Below are positions 63,255 through 64,000 of a DNA stretch of 64,000 bases, piece by piece. The notes beneath the pieces were generated by a model. That model made no database searches. It worked only from the letters and a program-made list of their open reading frames with translations, and was not told the DNA's origin. The stretch covers positions 6,706,001 to 6,770,000 of the forward strand of contig NC_084682.1 in the NCBI RefSeq assembly GCF_028389875.1, read 5' to 3'. The stretch comes from Rhea pennata. Taxonomy: Eukaryota > Chordata > Aves > Rheiformes > Rheidae. The position numbers and the translations under genes are program-made. Every line of letters begins with the position of its first letter. Position 1 is the stretch's first letter.

Positions 63255-63705
63255 ATGAAGCGTCCGGCCCCGGAGGAGGAAGGTGAGCGCGGAGCACCCC
63301 GACGGGGGATTTCGGAGGGAGCGGGGGAGCTGGGTCCGGCTTTGCAGACGCAGCGCGCCGGGAGCATCGCCCGCCCTCGCGGCGGCCTCGCGGCCCCGGC
63401 GCGGTGCTGACAGCGCCGCCGTCCCCGCCGGCAGCGTGCGGGCTGTGCCAGCGGGCCGACCGCGACCCCGAGGTCTTTGGGCAGACGTGCCGGCAGGACG
63501 GGCTGTGCGTCCACGAAAACTGCCTGGTGAGTGCGCGGGGCTCGGCGCCCGGCCCGCGCCCGCAGCCCTCCCCGGGGACACACGGCCTCTTTCCCTCCCG
63601 CAGTACCAGGCCAGCGGGCTGAGCCAGAGAGGAGCCGACGGCGAGGGCTTCTACGGCTTCCTCTTCCCCGACATCCGCCGGGAGCTGAAGCGGGCGGCCC
63701 GGAAG
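63255..63705 (+). CDS. PHF7/G2E3-like extended PHD-finger protein, 5' part only
   Basis: Three exons are visible: 63255-63282, 63435-63526 and 63604-63705, giving 74 residues before the gene leaves the window. After MKRPAPEEE comes ACGLCQRADRDPEVFGQTC, a zinc-binding CxxC followed by LCVHENCL (HxxC). Exon 3 reads YQASGLSQRGADGEGFYGF and FPDIRRELKRAARK. The QRG...GFYGFL..DIRRE motif is the signature of the extended PHD module in PHF7 and G2E3, where it leads into a second CxxC block. PHF7 reads histone marks and is a RING-type ubiquitin ligase in germ cells; G2E3 is a HECT-like ligase. Which subfamily this is depends on exons outside the window. The start ATG is the first in frame after the inverted repeat; an upstream start is not excluded. 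Confidence 0.85.
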
Positions 63706-64000
63706 GTGAGGCCGGGCGCCCGCAGCCCCGGGGCCTTCCCCCAGCTCGGCGCCTCCTGCTCTGCAGCAGCCCGCGGGCACCCGGGGGTGCTCCGGCCGGG
63801 GGCGGCTGGCTGCAGCCGGACCCTCGCGTGGCCAGAGAGACCCGTTTCTGCACGAAGCGGGCATCCGGAGGGAAAAACGATCGGACCGGTTCCCTTTGCC
63901 GTTACGGTTTTCACGCCCGAGGTTTTATGCTCAGCATCCCCGGGGTGGCAAAGACGCTCGGCGGAGGCGGCAGCCGGGCTGCCCGCGGCGCTGACGCCGG

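Larger units (their letters stand above)
61430..64000. other. Very GC- and CpG-rich block covering two genes
   Basis: From about 61430 to the right edge the sequence is strongly GC-rich with dense CpG, covering exons and introns of both the chemokine gene and the PHD-finger gene. Only the chemokine 3' UTR (about 62705-62890) is AT-rich. Because GC-rich DNA has few stop codons, long open frames on both strands here are mostly meaningless. Confidence 0.8.

Noticed and set aside
61374-63864. Long minus-strand open frames of up to 362 codons across the chemokine/PHD-finger block
   Set aside because: They are shadows of GC-rich exons and introns, lack homology, and run across confirmed plus-strand splice sites.

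Overview
This is vertebrate nuclear DNA, most likely from a bird (or another sauropsid). Genes are split by GT-AG introns, promoters are very GC-rich CpG islands, introns are short, and the recognisable LINE fragments are all CR1. A few old MIR/CORE-SINE-like copies are also present. I saw no LTR or other virus-derived element, tRNA, rRNA or CRISPR. All exon borders below were read by eye from reading-frame continuity and splice signals.

Layout. (1) About 1.5-16.6 kb, minus strand: a complete ten-exon NIPSNAP2 gene (284 aa), with its promoter in a CpG island at 15.9-16.9 kb holding an NRF1-type site and a YY1-type site over the start codon. (2) 19.5-22.3 kb, minus strand: MRPS17 (mitoribosomal protein uS17m, 137 aa), upstream of and in the same orientation as NIPSNAP2. 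(3) About 22.0-22.7 kb: a CpG island that looks like a shared divergent promoter for MRPS17 (leftward) and a merlin-like gene (rightward). It holds a perfect GGGGCC hexanucleotide repeat of about 15.7 copies, probably at the start of MRPS17 intron 1. (4) 28.6-45.9 kb, plus strand, with 5' exon(s) upstream: an NF2/merlin-like FERM gene, 15 coding exons and 588 aa in the simplest model, with an uncertain 3' end. (5) 46.8-61.4 kb: intergenic DNA with decayed CR1 copies and simple repeats; no gene recognised. (6) 61.4-64.0 kb, plus strand: a very GC-rich block with a complete three-exon CC chemokine gene (91 aa) and the first three exons of a PHF7/G2E3-like PHD-finger gene that runs off the right edge.

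How they fit together. NIPSNAP2 and MRPS17 both serve mitochondria. The merlin-like gene stands beside NIPSNAP2 just as NF2 stands beside NIPSNAP1 on human 22q12, so it looks like an old whole-genome-duplication partner (ohnolog) of NF2. The most unusual features are this gene with its variable ends, the C9orf72-type GGGGCC repeat beside MRPS17, and a long GC-rich inverted repeat just before the PHD-finger start codon.
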